Shown in pieces: positions 6,536 through 13,976 of a DNA stretch of 13,976 nucleotides (position 1 is the stretch's first letter; every line of letters begins with the position of its first letter). Source of the stretch: MKRK01 sp001896915 (GTDB lineage: Bacteria > Bacillota > Clostridia > Oscillospirales > Acutalibacteraceae); NCBI GenBank assembly GCA_937973935.1, contig CALJJF010000019.1, positions 1-13,976 of the forward strand. Reading direction: 5' to 3'. Under the pieces are notes generated by a model that worked only from the letters and a program-made list of their open reading frames with translations, searched no databases and was not told where the DNA came from. Position numbers and translations under genes: made by a program.

Positions 6536-7207
6536 CGCATACGGAACACAATCTCTGAACCTATGAACAAAAATCCCGAACACAAATTGTGCTTCGAGGC
6601 TCTAGCCCGTACGGGTCAGAATGTCCAGTCTATATCCATAGATATTGTCTTCTCCGATGATTAGCAGGACACTTTGTTTCAAGCATCTGTTTTCATGAAT
6701 GGAACTAGTGTGCTAAACCGTACGGGCAGTTACAGAACCTAAGGATATCGCTCTTCTTTGATTGTTATTTTATTTCAGCTGTATAAAATTAAAAAACAGA
6801 ATTCAGTTTTTCATTTATCCCGGAATAATTTCTTTTTTACTCTTAAATTTTTACATAGTCATGTACCCAGCCGTTATGAAAGGTCTGGTGTGAGTGCTCA
6901 TATGCAAGAGAATCACTGAATCAAAATCCGGCAGAGAAAGCATAAATATGTCAATTCTAATATTATTCAGCTTTGATTTTTGGCTCCTAACAATGCAGCA
7001 AAAGCATCATAACTTAAAAAGAAGATTGCAGTGGAAAAACCAGCGTTGAAACAAATGGGCGGTACTTATCGGCATGAATATCACTTTCATTCCCCGAACA
7101 TTGTAATTTCGATTGGTGTGGAAACAGAAATACAATACACCAAATCCTACAACAAATAACACGGCATTGGCAAGATATTGTAGGTTTTATATTTTCTGAT
7201 AATTGAA
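6536..7207. other. Long intergenic stretch with degraded sequence
   Basis: About 670 AT-rich bases without a convincing intact gene. Its left part holds a frame continuing directly after the DUF1294 stop, with one internal TAG (6662-6664), and two in-frame copies of CCGTACGGG (6607-6615 and 6718-6726). The centre has an AT-rich imperfect palindrome around GAATTC (6791-6811). Its right part holds a short TnpV-like frame (7013-7159). The stretch looks like decayed mobile or pseudogene DNA at the boundary between GC-richer and AT-richer sequence. Confidence 0.5.
7013..7159 (+). pseudogene. Possible TnpV-like transposon protein fragment
   Basis: A 48-codon frame. From the GTG at 7031 it reads EKPALKQMGGTYRHEYHF, then a further 25 residues and a TAA. 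The KQMGGTYR start followed by a Tyr-rich, PN-containing segment resembles the N-terminus of TnpV-type proteins of clostridial transposons, which are normally about 110-120 residues. Only the first part is present and no good ribosome binding site precedes it. If the resemblance is real this is a decayed remnant; it could be chance. Confidence 0.25.
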
Positions 7208-7237
7208 TTGATTTTTATGGAATAAATGTGATATAAT
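7208..7237 (+). promoter_or_regulatory. Promoter of the T-box/valS transcript
   Basis: TTGATT (7208-7213), an 18-base spacer, and an extended -10 TGATATAAT with TATAAT at 7232-7237. Predicted start near 7244, just before the T-box leader. Confidence 0.72.
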
Positions 7238-7256
7238 AATATAAATTGAATACAAT

Positions 7257-7549
7257 AAAGGCATTGACGAGGAGGAGTACATTCTTTTGGATGCAAAGAG
7301 AGGGAGCGGCTGGTGAAAGCTCTCGTGAAGAAAGTATGGAAAGTAGCCTCTGAGCTGTGAACCGAACGGAGATTTTGTCTCTCAGTAGACTTCAACGGAA
7401 TTTCAACCGTCATCTGGAAAACGATATCGGATAGTTTTTTCTGTCCCGCATCGGCAAAGCGCAGAGAATTTTTCTCTGAATTTGGGTGGTACCACGGACA
7501 ATAATGTTCGTCCCAAGCAGTATATATTTACTGCTTGGGACTTTTTTTT
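7257..7549 (+). promoter_or_regulatory. T-box riboswitch (valine) controlling valS
   Basis: A complete T-box leader. Stem I begins with the GA-rich strand GACGAGGAGGAGTA, including the AGTA turn (7276-7279). CATTCTTTT (7280-7288) pairs with GAAAGTATG (7330-7338), followed by GAAA and then specifier GTA (7343-7345), a purine, and CCTC (7347-7350) pairing back to GAGG (7272-7275). This is the same layout as the glyQS specifier loop, so the specifier is GUA (Val). The apical part carries GGCTGGTGAAAGCT, matching the conserved distal loop. CAGAGA/TCTCTG (7462-7478) forms stem III. The T-box TTTGGGTGGTACCACGG includes UGGU (7487-7490) to pair with uncharged tRNA ACCA, consistent with A73 of tRNA-Val. 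Uncharged tRNA-Val would stabilise the antiterminator and switch on valS. Confidence 0.95.
7510..7549 (+). terminator. T-box leader terminator
   Basis: A perfect 13-bp stem GTCCCAAGCAGTA (7510-7522) with TACTGCTTGGGAC (7529-7541), 6-base loop, then eight Ts. It competes with the antiterminator formed by the T-box sequence. Confidence 0.93.
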
Positions 7550-7585
7550 ATTGTATTCGGTAAATCTGATTTTGGAGGAATAATG

Positions 7586-9928
7586 ATGGAAAAGCATTAC
7601 AATTTTTTACAGATCGAGAAACAAATGCAGAAAATGTGGGCTGACGAGAAAACCTATCAATTTGACAGGAATACGGACGGCAAAATTTATTCGATTGACA
7701 CTCCGCCGCCAACTGTCAGCGGCAGTCTGCATATAGGTCACTTGTTTTCCTATACTCAGGCGGAAATCATTGCACGCTTTCGCCGTATGCAGGGGGATAA
7801 CGTTTTTTATCCATTTGGCTTTGATGATAACGGGCTTCCCACTGAACGACTTGTTGAGCGGGAAGAAAAACTTCGTACCAACACCTTGCCACGAAGTGAA
7901 TTCATCAACAAATGTATGAACACCACCGAAAAATACGAAGCGCAGTTCAAAGAATTTTGGAATTCTCTTGGATTTTCCGTGGATTGGTCTGCCATGTATC
8001 AGACTATAAGCCCGGAGGTCAGGAAAATCTCTCAGGAGTTATTTATTGAGCTTGTCAAAATGGGCAAGGCATATGCTAAAGAATCTCCTGTTTTATGGTG
8101 CACCGAATGTCAAACCTCAATTGCTCAAGCTGAACTCGATACTGCAGATATTGAAAGCTCTTTTAATTATTTACCGTTTATGGTTGATAATGAAGCCATC
8201 ACGGTCGCGACAACCCGCCCCGAACTCCTTTACGGCTGTGTTTGCCTGTTTGTTCATCCGGATGACGAGCGAAATCAAAAATATGTGGGCAAATCAGCAC
8301 TTGTGCCACTGTATAATTATGAAATTCCAATCTTAACCGACGAAAAAGTCTGCATTGATAAAGGAACCGGTGTTGTTATGTGCGCAACATTTGGCGACAG
8401 CACCGATGCCGAATGGTTCAAAGAACACAATTTACCATATCTCAAGGTGATTCTGCCAAGCGGATTAATTGCAGGTGATATTCCTTTTATCGGCGGCATG
8501 AAAGTTCACACAGCAAGGAAAGAAATCATCCGTCTGCTCAACGAAAATGGCTTGCTGCTGAAATCCCAAAATATTATTCACACAGTTGGTGTTCATGAAA
8601 GATGCGGAAAGGGAATCGAAATTATACCATCTAGGCAATGGTATATCGACATTCTGACCGATAAGGAAAGATTTTTAAAAGCCGCGGATGAAATCAACTG
8701 GTATCCCGCCCACATGAAAAATCGCTATATTGCCTGGGTAGAAAATCTTAAGTGGGATTGGTGCATTTCCCGACAGCGTTATTTCGGTGTTCCATTTCCG
8801 GTCTGGTATTGCAAAGAATGTGGGAAGCCGGTATTTGCCAAATCAGAACAACTTCCGGTAAATCCTCTTGAAACCATGTATGAGGGCATTTGCGAATGCG
8901 GCTGTAAGGAATTTGTTCCCGAAAGTGCGGTTTTTGATACATGGGCAACCTCCAGTATCACGCCGCAAATCAACGAAAGACTTGGTATCAAATTGACACC
9001 CATGAGCATGCGAACACAGGCACACGAAATTATTCGCACATGGACTTTTTATACCATTGTCCGAAGTCTTTATCACACAGGTGAACTTCCCTGGAAAGAC
9101 CTGATGATTTGCGGCTTCGTTCTTGCAAAAAAAGGTGAAAAAATAAGCAAATCGAAAAGCAATAATGAGTTTGACCCAAAATATCTTATTGAAACCTATT
9201 CAGCAGATGTGCTCCGATATTGGTCTGCCGGCTCAAGACTTGGAACAGACACTTTCTTTTCAACTTATGAAATGACAATTTCAAAAAGATTTATCACGAA
9301 ATTATGGAATGCTTCAAAATTTGCAATTTCCCACTTGCAGGATATTGACATTAATCAAATTCCACCGCTTTTACCGGTTGATCGGTGGATCATTGAAAGA
9401 ACAAATGAAACGATCATGAAATCTGCCGAATTACTATATGAATATGAGATCGGATCTGCACGACATGAAATTGATGAGCTATTCTGGAAAGATTTTTGCG
9501 ACAACTATGTTGAAATTGTCAAAGAAAGATTATATCAGCCGGATATTCACGGAACAGAAACACGAAAAAGCGGTCAATATGCTCTGTATTATTCACTGCT
9601 GGGAATTTTAAAGCTTTATTCGATTTATATTCCACACATGACAGAATATATTTATCAGGAGTTTTTTAAGCAATATGAAAAGGAAAAATCAATTCATTTG
9701 TCGAAATGGAAAAAACAGACTACCATAAATGAAAAACTGATTGATTTTGGTAAACAATTAAAAAATGTTATCTCAGATATGCGAAAATATAAGTCTGAAA
9801 ACAGCCTGTCAATGCGAGCAGAAATAGAAAAACTAGAAATCAAATTAGGAAATTTTGAAGAATGGTTTAAGCAAACAGAAAAAGATATCAAGGCTTGTTC
9901 CAACGCAAAAATCATTGAGTTTAAGTAA
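7586..9928 (+). CDS. valS: Valine--tRNA ligase, short archaeal/rickettsial-type
   Basis: A 780-residue class I aminoacyl-tRNA synthetase charging tRNA-Val. The Rossmann fold has PPPTVSGSLHIGHLFSYTQ with HIGH at 49-52, and the KMSKS loop is KISKS at 519-523. The inserted editing domain is present (ATTRPELLYG; GTGVVMCATFGDSTD). A cysteine pattern WYCKECG...CECGC resembles a zinc knuckle. The anticodon-binding helical domain follows (about 580-740). Several motifs differ from ordinary bacterial ValRS: FDTWATSS rather than DTWFSSALWP, and FGDSTDAEW in the editing site. These point to the archaeal/rickettsial sequence class. The long C-terminal coiled-coil arm of bacterial ValRS (about 880 residues) seems absent. 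ATG at 7583 is also possible, but GGAGG (7574-7578) is better spaced for 7586. It is controlled by the T-box leader and followed by a terminator. It may be a second ValRS. Confidence 0.93.
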   Translation: MEKHYNFLQIEKQMQKMWADEKTYQFDRNTDGKIYSIDTPPPTVSGSLHIGHLFSYTQAEIIARFRRMQGDNVFYPFGFDDNGLPTERLVEREEKLRTNTLPRSEFINKCMNTTEKYEAQFKEFWNSLGFSVDWSAMYQTISPEVRKISQELFIELVKMGKAYAKESPVLWCTECQTSIAQAELDTADIESSFNYLPFMVDNEAITVATTRPELLYGCVCLFVHPDDERNQKYVGKSALVPLYNYEIPILTDEKVCIDKGTGVVMCATFGDSTDAEWFKEHNLPYLKVILPSGLIAGDIPFIGGMKVHTARKEIIRLLNENGLLLKSQNIIHTVGVHERCGKGIEIIPSRQWYIDILTDKERFLKAADEINWYPAHMKNRYIAWVENLKWDWCISRQRYFGVPFPVWYCKECGKPVFAKSEQLPVNPLETMYEGICECGCKEFVPESAVFDTWATSSITPQINERLGIKLTPMSMRTQAHEIIRTWTFYTIVRSLYHTGELPWKDLMICGFVLAKKGEKISKSKSNNEFDPKYLIETYSADVLRYWSAGSRLGTDTFFSTYEMTISKRFITKLWNASKFAISHLQDIDINQIPPLLPVDRWIIERTNETIMKSAELLYEYEIGSARHEIDELFWKDFCDNYVEIVKERLYQPDIHGTETRKSGQYALYYSLLGILKLYSIYIPHMTEYIYQEFFKQYEKEKSIHLSKWKKQTTINEKLIDFGKQLKNVISDMRKYKSENSLSMRAEIEKLEIKLGNFEEWFKQTEKDIKACSNAKIIEFK

Positions 9929-9965
9929 CTAAAAGGCAAGGGCATCAGAAGCCCTTGCCTTTTAG
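9929..9965 (+). terminator. Terminator after valS
   Basis: A perfect 15-bp stem, CTAAAAGGCAAGGGC (9929-9943) with GCCCTTGCCTTTTAG (9951-9965), and a 7-base loop ATCAGAA. The T-run is inside the stem, so it could act in both directions. Confidence 0.88.
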
Positions 9966-9991
9966 CATAAATTCATCATAAGAAACAACAA

Positions 9992-10030
9992 ATCCGAACC
10001 CCTGTCCTATATCGACGATGTGGTTCGGAT
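9992..10030. repeat. Inverted repeat in valS-ABC intergenic region
   Basis: A perfect 9-bp inverted repeat, ATCCGAACC (9992-10000) and GGTTCGGAT (10022-10030), with a 21-base loop. No T-run follows on either strand, so it is not an ordinary terminator. The rest of the gap to the ABC gene is AT-rich, with TTAATTTTT-like repeats near 10144-10162 and no convincing -35 box. Confidence 0.55.
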
Positions 10031-10226
10031 AATATTGCTTTGGTCCGAGTGTTCATAACGCAAGTAAAAATCATACTGTAAAAAGCCAACAGCCAGAACA
10101 TACATATTTCAGCTTTAAAAATTAAATATTATTTATTTTGCTCATAATTTTTCTTAATTTTTATCCACTAACCTTTTAATTTTAAAAACTTATACTCATC
10201 ATATAAACCAAATGGAGGCTGTTATA

Positions 10227-10931
10227 ATGAGTAGTTTAATTGAAATGAAAAATGTATCCAAGCAATATAAAATCGGTGAAATTACCATTGATGCGCTCAA
10301 AGACGTGAATTTCACTATTGATGAAGGAGAATTTGTGATCATTTTGGGTGCATCCGGTGCCGGGAAAACAACCATATTAAACATTTTGGGCGGAATGGAC
10401 AGTGCAAGTGAAGGCGAAGTTTTGATCGATGATGTAAACATCAGGTCGTTTAACGACAATCAATTAACCCGTTACCGCCGGGATAAGGTTGGTTTTGTTT
10501 TTCAGTTTTATAACCTGATTTCTAACCTTAACGCTTATGAAAATGTCGAGTTTGCAGCCGAGGTGTGTAAGAATCATTTGAATCCTGCCGAGGTGCTTGA
10601 CCGCGTGGGACTTAAAGAGCGTGCTAAGAATTTCCCCACACAGTTGTCGGGCGGTGAACAACAGCGTGTTGCTATTGCCAGAGCCGTGGCAAAGAATCCG
10701 CTGTTGCTCTTATGTGATGAACCAACCGGTGCACTGGATTACAACACCGGAAAAAATGTCTTAAAATTACTTGCGGAAATAAACCGTGTTTATAATAAGA
10801 CAGTTGTTCTTATCACCCATAACTCTCTCATTTCTCCCATTGCTGACAAGGTAATCAGGGTGAAGAGCGGGCAGATTGAAAGCATAACTGTGAACACCCA
10901 AAAGGCAGAAGTGGAAGGGTTGGAGTGGTGA
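10227..10931 (+). CDS. ABC transporter ATP-binding protein, MacB/LolD type
   Basis: A 234-residue ATPase of the MacB/LolD/BceA-like group, which energises FtsX-fold permeases by mechanotransmission rather than classical substrate passage. All motifs are intact: Walker A GASGAGKTT (41-49), Q-loop Q93 in FVFQFYN, signature LSGGEQQ (140-146), Walker B LLLLCDEPT (159-167) with catalytic E165, D-loop GALD, and switch H198 in LITHN. The start at 10227 is preferred over an in-frame ATG at 10212 because GGAGG (10214-10218) overlaps the latter and is 8 bases from the former. The stop overlaps the permease start by one base (TGATG), so the two are translationally coupled and form one complex at the membrane. 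No regulator lies in the window. Confidence 0.94.
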   Translation: MSSLIEMKNVSKQYKIGEITIDALKDVNFTIDEGEFVIILGASGAGKTTILNILGGMDSASEGEVLIDDVNIRSFNDNQLTRYRRDKVGFVFQFYNLISNLNAYENVEFAAEVCKNHLNPAEVLDRVGLKERAKNFPTQLSGGEQQRVAIARAVAKNPLLLLCDEPTGALDYNTGKNVLKLLAEINRVYNKTVVLITHNSLISPIADKVIRVKSGQIESITVNTQKAEVEGLEW

Positions 10932-13897
10932 TGAAAAAACTGTATAAACGGATGTTTCGGGAAATTGCTTCGAATTTTGGGCAGTTTTTATCTATTGTAC
11001 TAATTATTGCAGTTGGTGCTATGCTGATGTCCGGGATGTTTTCATCGATTACTGCAATGGATAGGTCAACATACAAGTATTATAGTGTGCAAAACATGGC
11101 CGATTTGTGGGTCTATTTTAAAGGTATTTCAGATGAAGATATAAAAACGCTGGCTAAAACGGATGGTGTCATTAGTGCTGAAGGCAGATATACAATAAAC
11201 GAGCAAACTATAATAAACGAATCAGATTGTTCATTGCGCTTGCACAGCCTGACAGATATCAACCGCCCACTTTTGACAGAGGGGCAATTACCGAAGTCTG
11301 ATAATGAAATTATTATCGATTATAAATTTGCAAATGCTAATCATTTAACCCCAGGAAGCACAGTCAAAGTTGGTAATGAAATCTTGACGATAACCGGTTT
11401 GTGTATGAATCCGGAATATGCTTACAAGCAAAAGGATGCCGCAACAGCGGTTACTTCCAACAGTGCTTTTGGCATTGTTTATGCACAAAAAGAAACCTTG
11501 CTGTCACTCATTCGATCATCCGATGTGTTTAGTGAGCAAGCCGATGAAGTGCAGAAAAAGCTTGATGAAGCAAAAACTAAAATTGATGAAGCTGAAACAA
11601 AGCTCAGTGATGCAACAAATGAATATGAGGAAGGAAAAGGTAAGGCTGACCAGTCTTTTGAACAATCGGAAGTAAAGTTGCAACAGACCAAAGAAAAGTT
11701 GGATCGTTCCCAAAACGAGCTGACAAAACAAAAAAATACGTTTGAAAAACAGATGACCGATGCCCAAACCCAAATCGATACAAAAGGTGCACAACTTTTG
11801 CATGCTCAAAAAACATTGGATGAAAGCTATGCTGCATATAAAAAGGTGCGCGAAACGCTAACAGAGCAGCAACAAGTTGCAAAGGACACTGAATTTCAAA
11901 GCAAATATACCGGGTTGAGCCAACAACAAGCCGCTCTTGAAACACAGCAAAGTTCTTTGGATACACAAAAAACCGATGCACAGCAGCAGTTCTCGAAAAA
12001 GCAGACTGAGCATGACAACGGCTATCTGACATATAAAGACAGTGCTGAAAAGCTTGCACAAAGCAAGACTGAAACTTACAGCCAGCTAAACAAAACAAAA
12101 ACGGAACTCGACAATTCAAAATCTGAGCTTTCAAAAAACAGGACGGACTATCTATCCGAAAAAGAAAAAGCACAAGATGAGCTTGACCGAATTTCAAGAA
12201 AGTATCAGGAAGTACTTTTAAAAACCAGTGACTCCGAAGCTGTTCTTTCTGCTGCAAAATCCTATGAGTCCTACATCTCCGGGGTTGCGCGCGAAGATCA
12301 GGCAAGCTATGTTAATGTCAGTGGATCGCTTGATCCCATTCGCTCGGTTTCTTATATTTTTCCACTGATCTTTTTCCTTGTCGCCGCAGCTATCGCTTTT
12401 ATTTCTTTATCAAAATCGGTTGAAAATCAAAGAACGCAGATTGCGGTTATGCAAGCTCTGGGAATTTCAAAAGCTAAAATCCGAGGGGTTTTTCTTTCCT
12501 ATTCTGCTATAGCTTCGGTTTTAGGTGCCGTTCCTTTCGCAATTCTTGGTAATCGGTTTATTCCAAAGATGTTGATACGCGTATTTTCCAATCGTTTTGC
12601 GTTGCCGCAAATCGATATACCCATGTATGCTGCTTACATTTTACTTCCGCTCTTATTGGGCATTGTTTTTTGCGGGACAGCCACTTTAATCGCAGTACAA
12701 AAGGTGCTCAAAGAGATACCGGCACAAGCAATGCGTCCAAGACCGCCTAAGGGTAGTAAAACCATTTTAATAGAGCGGTTCACATCATTATGGAGTAAGC
12801 TGAGTTACTCCAATAAATTAATCTTGCGCAATTTCTTTTTAAACAAAGGGCGCATTTTATTAAGCTCAGTAGGTATTGTCGGCAGTGTTATGCTGATTTT
12901 AACGGGTCTTTCTCTAAGAGATGCAGCTATTTGCGTTGTTGATACAACTATAAACAGCATGAGTTATGATCTTTCAGTTATTTATAAAGAGGATATTGCT
13001 CATAAATCCGATCTTGAATTTGATTTTCCGATTGAAAAAGCCGAACTGAGTAATACACAAAAAGCCACCTTAAACCTTGCTGATGATGTTGGTCTGACAA
13101 TGCAAACAGTCGAAAGAGACAGCAGCCTTATTCATCTTTATAATACACAAAATCAACCGATAACGATGCATGAAAACAGCGTTATTATTCCTGATTCCAT
13201 AGCAACGGACTATGGTATTTCTGTCGGTGATGTAATCAATGTTACAGTGGATGATAAAAAGTATTCACTGAAAGTGACCGACATCTCGGTGCAATATGCC
13301 GCAAAAACAATGTATCTGTCATTTGAGTCTGCCAAAGCTGTCAAAATAGATACAGCGGCAGATACAGGCCTTGTGAAGTTGGCAGACGAAAGTGAAATTC
13401 AATCTGCTACGGGTTGGCTCACAAACCAAGAAGATGTGAAAAGTGTGAACACGAAAGAGGACATGATCGCCCGTAGTAAAGACATGTTAAAGACTCTTAA
13501 TGCGACCATATTGTTGATTCTGATTTCTGCGGCGATATTGGCGGTAACGGTTATTTACAACATTACATCCATTAATATCTTCGAAAGAACCAGAGAATAT
13601 GCCACTTTAATGGTGCTTGGCTATTATAAAAAAGAAGTGAACCGTCTTACGCTTGTTGAAAATTTGATATTAACTGCCTTGGGTTGTCTGCTTGGATTGC
13701 CGTCCGGATATTATTTGTTCCAGTATTTAGCCGATATTATTTCGGCAAGCAGCCTGCGCATACCAACCGGGTTGAACCCTGTTATGGTTGCTGTTACAAT
13801 AGCGCTGACTTTTTTCTTTGCATTACTGTCAAATTTATTGCTGCGACCCAAAATAAAGAATATTGTACTTGTTGAAGCATTAAAAAGTGTGGAATAG
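10931..13897 (+). CDS. FtsX-like ABC permease with long extracellular coiled coil
   Basis: A 988-residue permease with two FtsX-like halves. I see eight membrane segments: about 17-36, 473-494, 519-540, 566-590, 640-662, 859-881, 906-934 and 952-972, i.e. 1+3 in each half with a large outer domain after the first helix of each. Within the first outer domain, residues about 195-430 are a Glu/Lys/Gln-rich heptad-like coiled coil almost free of proline and glycine, returning to a GSLDPIRS segment before helix 2. The second outer domain (about 663-858) is a compact MacB-type fold. Start: ATG at 10931 is preferred; two in-frame GTG codons just upstream (10925, 10928) are possible. It follows the ATPase with one-base overlap and precedes a lipoprotein gene by 11 bases. 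The substrate is unknown; the layout suits export, envelope remodelling or signalling. Confidence 0.92.
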   Translation: MKKLYKRMFREIASNFGQFLSIVLIIAVGAMLMSGMFSSITAMDRSTYKYYSVQNMADLWVYFKGISDEDIKTLAKTDGVISAEGRYTINEQTIINESDCSLRLHSLTDINRPLLTEGQLPKSDNEIIIDYKFANANHLTPGSTVKVGNEILTITGLCMNPEYAYKQKDAATAVTSNSAFGIVYAQKETLLSLIRSSDVFSEQADEVQKKLDEAKTKIDEAETKLSDATNEYEEGKGKADQSFEQSEVKLQQTKEKLDRSQNELTKQKNTFEKQMTDAQTQIDTKGAQLLHAQKTLDESYAAYKKVRETLTEQQQVAKDTEFQSKYTGLSQQQAALETQQSSLDTQKTDAQQQFSKKQTEHDNGYLTYKDSAEKLAQSKTETYSQLNKTKTELDNSKSELSKNRTDYLSEKEKAQDELDRISRKYQEVLLKTSDSEAVLSAAKSYESYISGVAREDQASYVNVSGSLDPIRSVSYIFPLIFFLVAAAIAFISLSKSVENQRTQIAVMQALGISKAKIRGVFLSYSAIASVLGAVPFAILGNRFIPKMLIRVFSNRFALPQIDIPMYAAYILLPLLLGIVFCGTATLIAVQKVLKEIPAQAMRPRPPKGSKTILIERFTSLWSKLSYSNKLILRNFFLNKGRILLSSVGIVGSVMLILTGLSLRDAAICVVDTTINSMSYDLSVIYKEDIAHKSDLEFDFPIEKAELSNTQKATLNLADDVGLTMQTVERDSSLIHLYNTQNQPITMHENSVIIPDSIATDYGISVGDVINVTVDDKKYSLKVTDISVQYAAKTMYLSFESAKAVKIDTAADTGLVKLADESEIQSATGWLTNQEDVKSVNTKEDMIARSKDMLKTLNATILLILISAAILAVTVIYNITSINIFERTREYATLMVLGYYKKEVNRLTLVENLILTALGCLLGLPSGYYLFQYLADIISASSLRIPTGLNPVMVAVTIALTFFFALLSNLLLRPKIKNIVLVEALKSVE

Positions 13898-13908
13898 GAG
13901 TGAATACT

Positions 13909-13976
13909 ATGAAAAAATCAATCATTGTATTGTTGCTGACCGTATTGGTTTTATCAGGCTGTTCAAGCAATAAAAC
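13909..13976 (+). CDS. Lipoprotein N-terminus (3' partial), possible ABC adaptor
   Basis: The first 22 codons of a gene cut by the window end. MKKSIIVLLLTVLVLSGCSS is a textbook lipoprotein signal peptide with lipobox LSGC (15-18). TAGGAG (13895-13900) lies 8 bases before the ATG, and the gap to the permease stop is only 11 bases, so it belongs to the ABC operon. By position it may be the extracytoplasmic adaptor (membrane-fusion/HlyD-like) subunit common to such ATPase-permease pairs, but nothing of the mature protein is visible to support that. Confidence 0.8.
   Translation, partial: MKKSIIVLLLTVLVLSGCSSNK

Noticed and set aside
6600..6730. Group II intron domain V, suggested by CGTACGG motifs
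   Set aside because: There is no GNRA-capped hairpin of the right length, no intron 5' boundary, and the motif is a simple palindrome repeated twice.
7356..7358. GTG in CTGTGAACC as the T-box specifier, which would match the tRNA-Val(CAC) in the same window
   Set aside because: Stem I pairing (7280-7288 with 7330-7338 and 7272-7275 with 7347-7350) places GTA at 7343-7345 opposite the AGTA turn, in the same layout as glyQS. The GTG lies outside the specifier loop.
7535..7585. Earlier start for valS at the upstream end of the open frame
   Set aside because: It lies inside the T-box terminator stem; GGAGG at 7574-7578 directs initiation to 7586 (or 7583).
11604..12305. Minus-strand open frame of 233 codons opposite the coiled-coil region
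   Set aside because: It arises from the biased Lys/Gln/Glu codons of the permease on the other strand; no ribosome binding site or recognisable domain.

Overview
The window reads as chromosomal DNA of a low-to-mid GC Gram-positive anaerobe, most likely a clostridial Firmicute (Bacillota). This is inferred from strong GGAGG ribosome binding sites, a T-box riboswitch, clostridial families (DUF3006, DUF1294, FtsX-type ABC permease, Thr/Lys-rich NlpC/P60 lipoprotein) and many simple hairpin terminators. No species can be named from the sequence alone.

Left block (1-3838, + strand, visibly GC-richer): a tightly packed five-gene operon. It holds a YgiQ-type radical SAM protein (5' end outside the window), a membrane-anchored ComEC-like metallo-beta-lactamase-fold protein, a DUF3006 protein, a two-CDGSH iron-sulfur protein and an isochorismatase-family hydrolase. 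The first three genes overlap and the operon ends at a perfect 9-bp hairpin terminator.

Middle block (3839-7207): a secreted NlpC/P60 lipoprotein gene with its own terminator; a scar of an IS3-family insertion sequence (transposase C-terminus plus a plausible terminal repeat); a minus-strand GNAT acetyltransferase; a minus-strand tRNA-Val(CAC) with promoter and terminator; a small DUF1294 membrane protein with a near-consensus promoter; and about 670 bases without a convincing intact gene. That stretch holds paired CCGTACGGG repeats and a possible TnpV-like fragment.

Right block (7208-13976, + strand, visibly more AT-rich): a promoter and a complete T-box leader (specifier GUA, antiterminator UGGU, 13-bp terminator stem) controlling a short valyl-tRNA synthetase of the archaeal/rickettsial sequence class. 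A 15-bp terminator follows. Then comes an ABC export operon: a MacB/LolD-type ATPase, an FtsX-like permease with two four-helix halves and an extracellular coiled coil of about 235 residues, and the start of a lipoprotein cut by the window end.

Most of the window is recognisable biology. The points most worth checking are the unusual class of the T-box-controlled ValRS, the coiled-coil permease, the CDGSH protein in its operon, and the two intergenic scars. I did not find clear evidence of a wholly new system.
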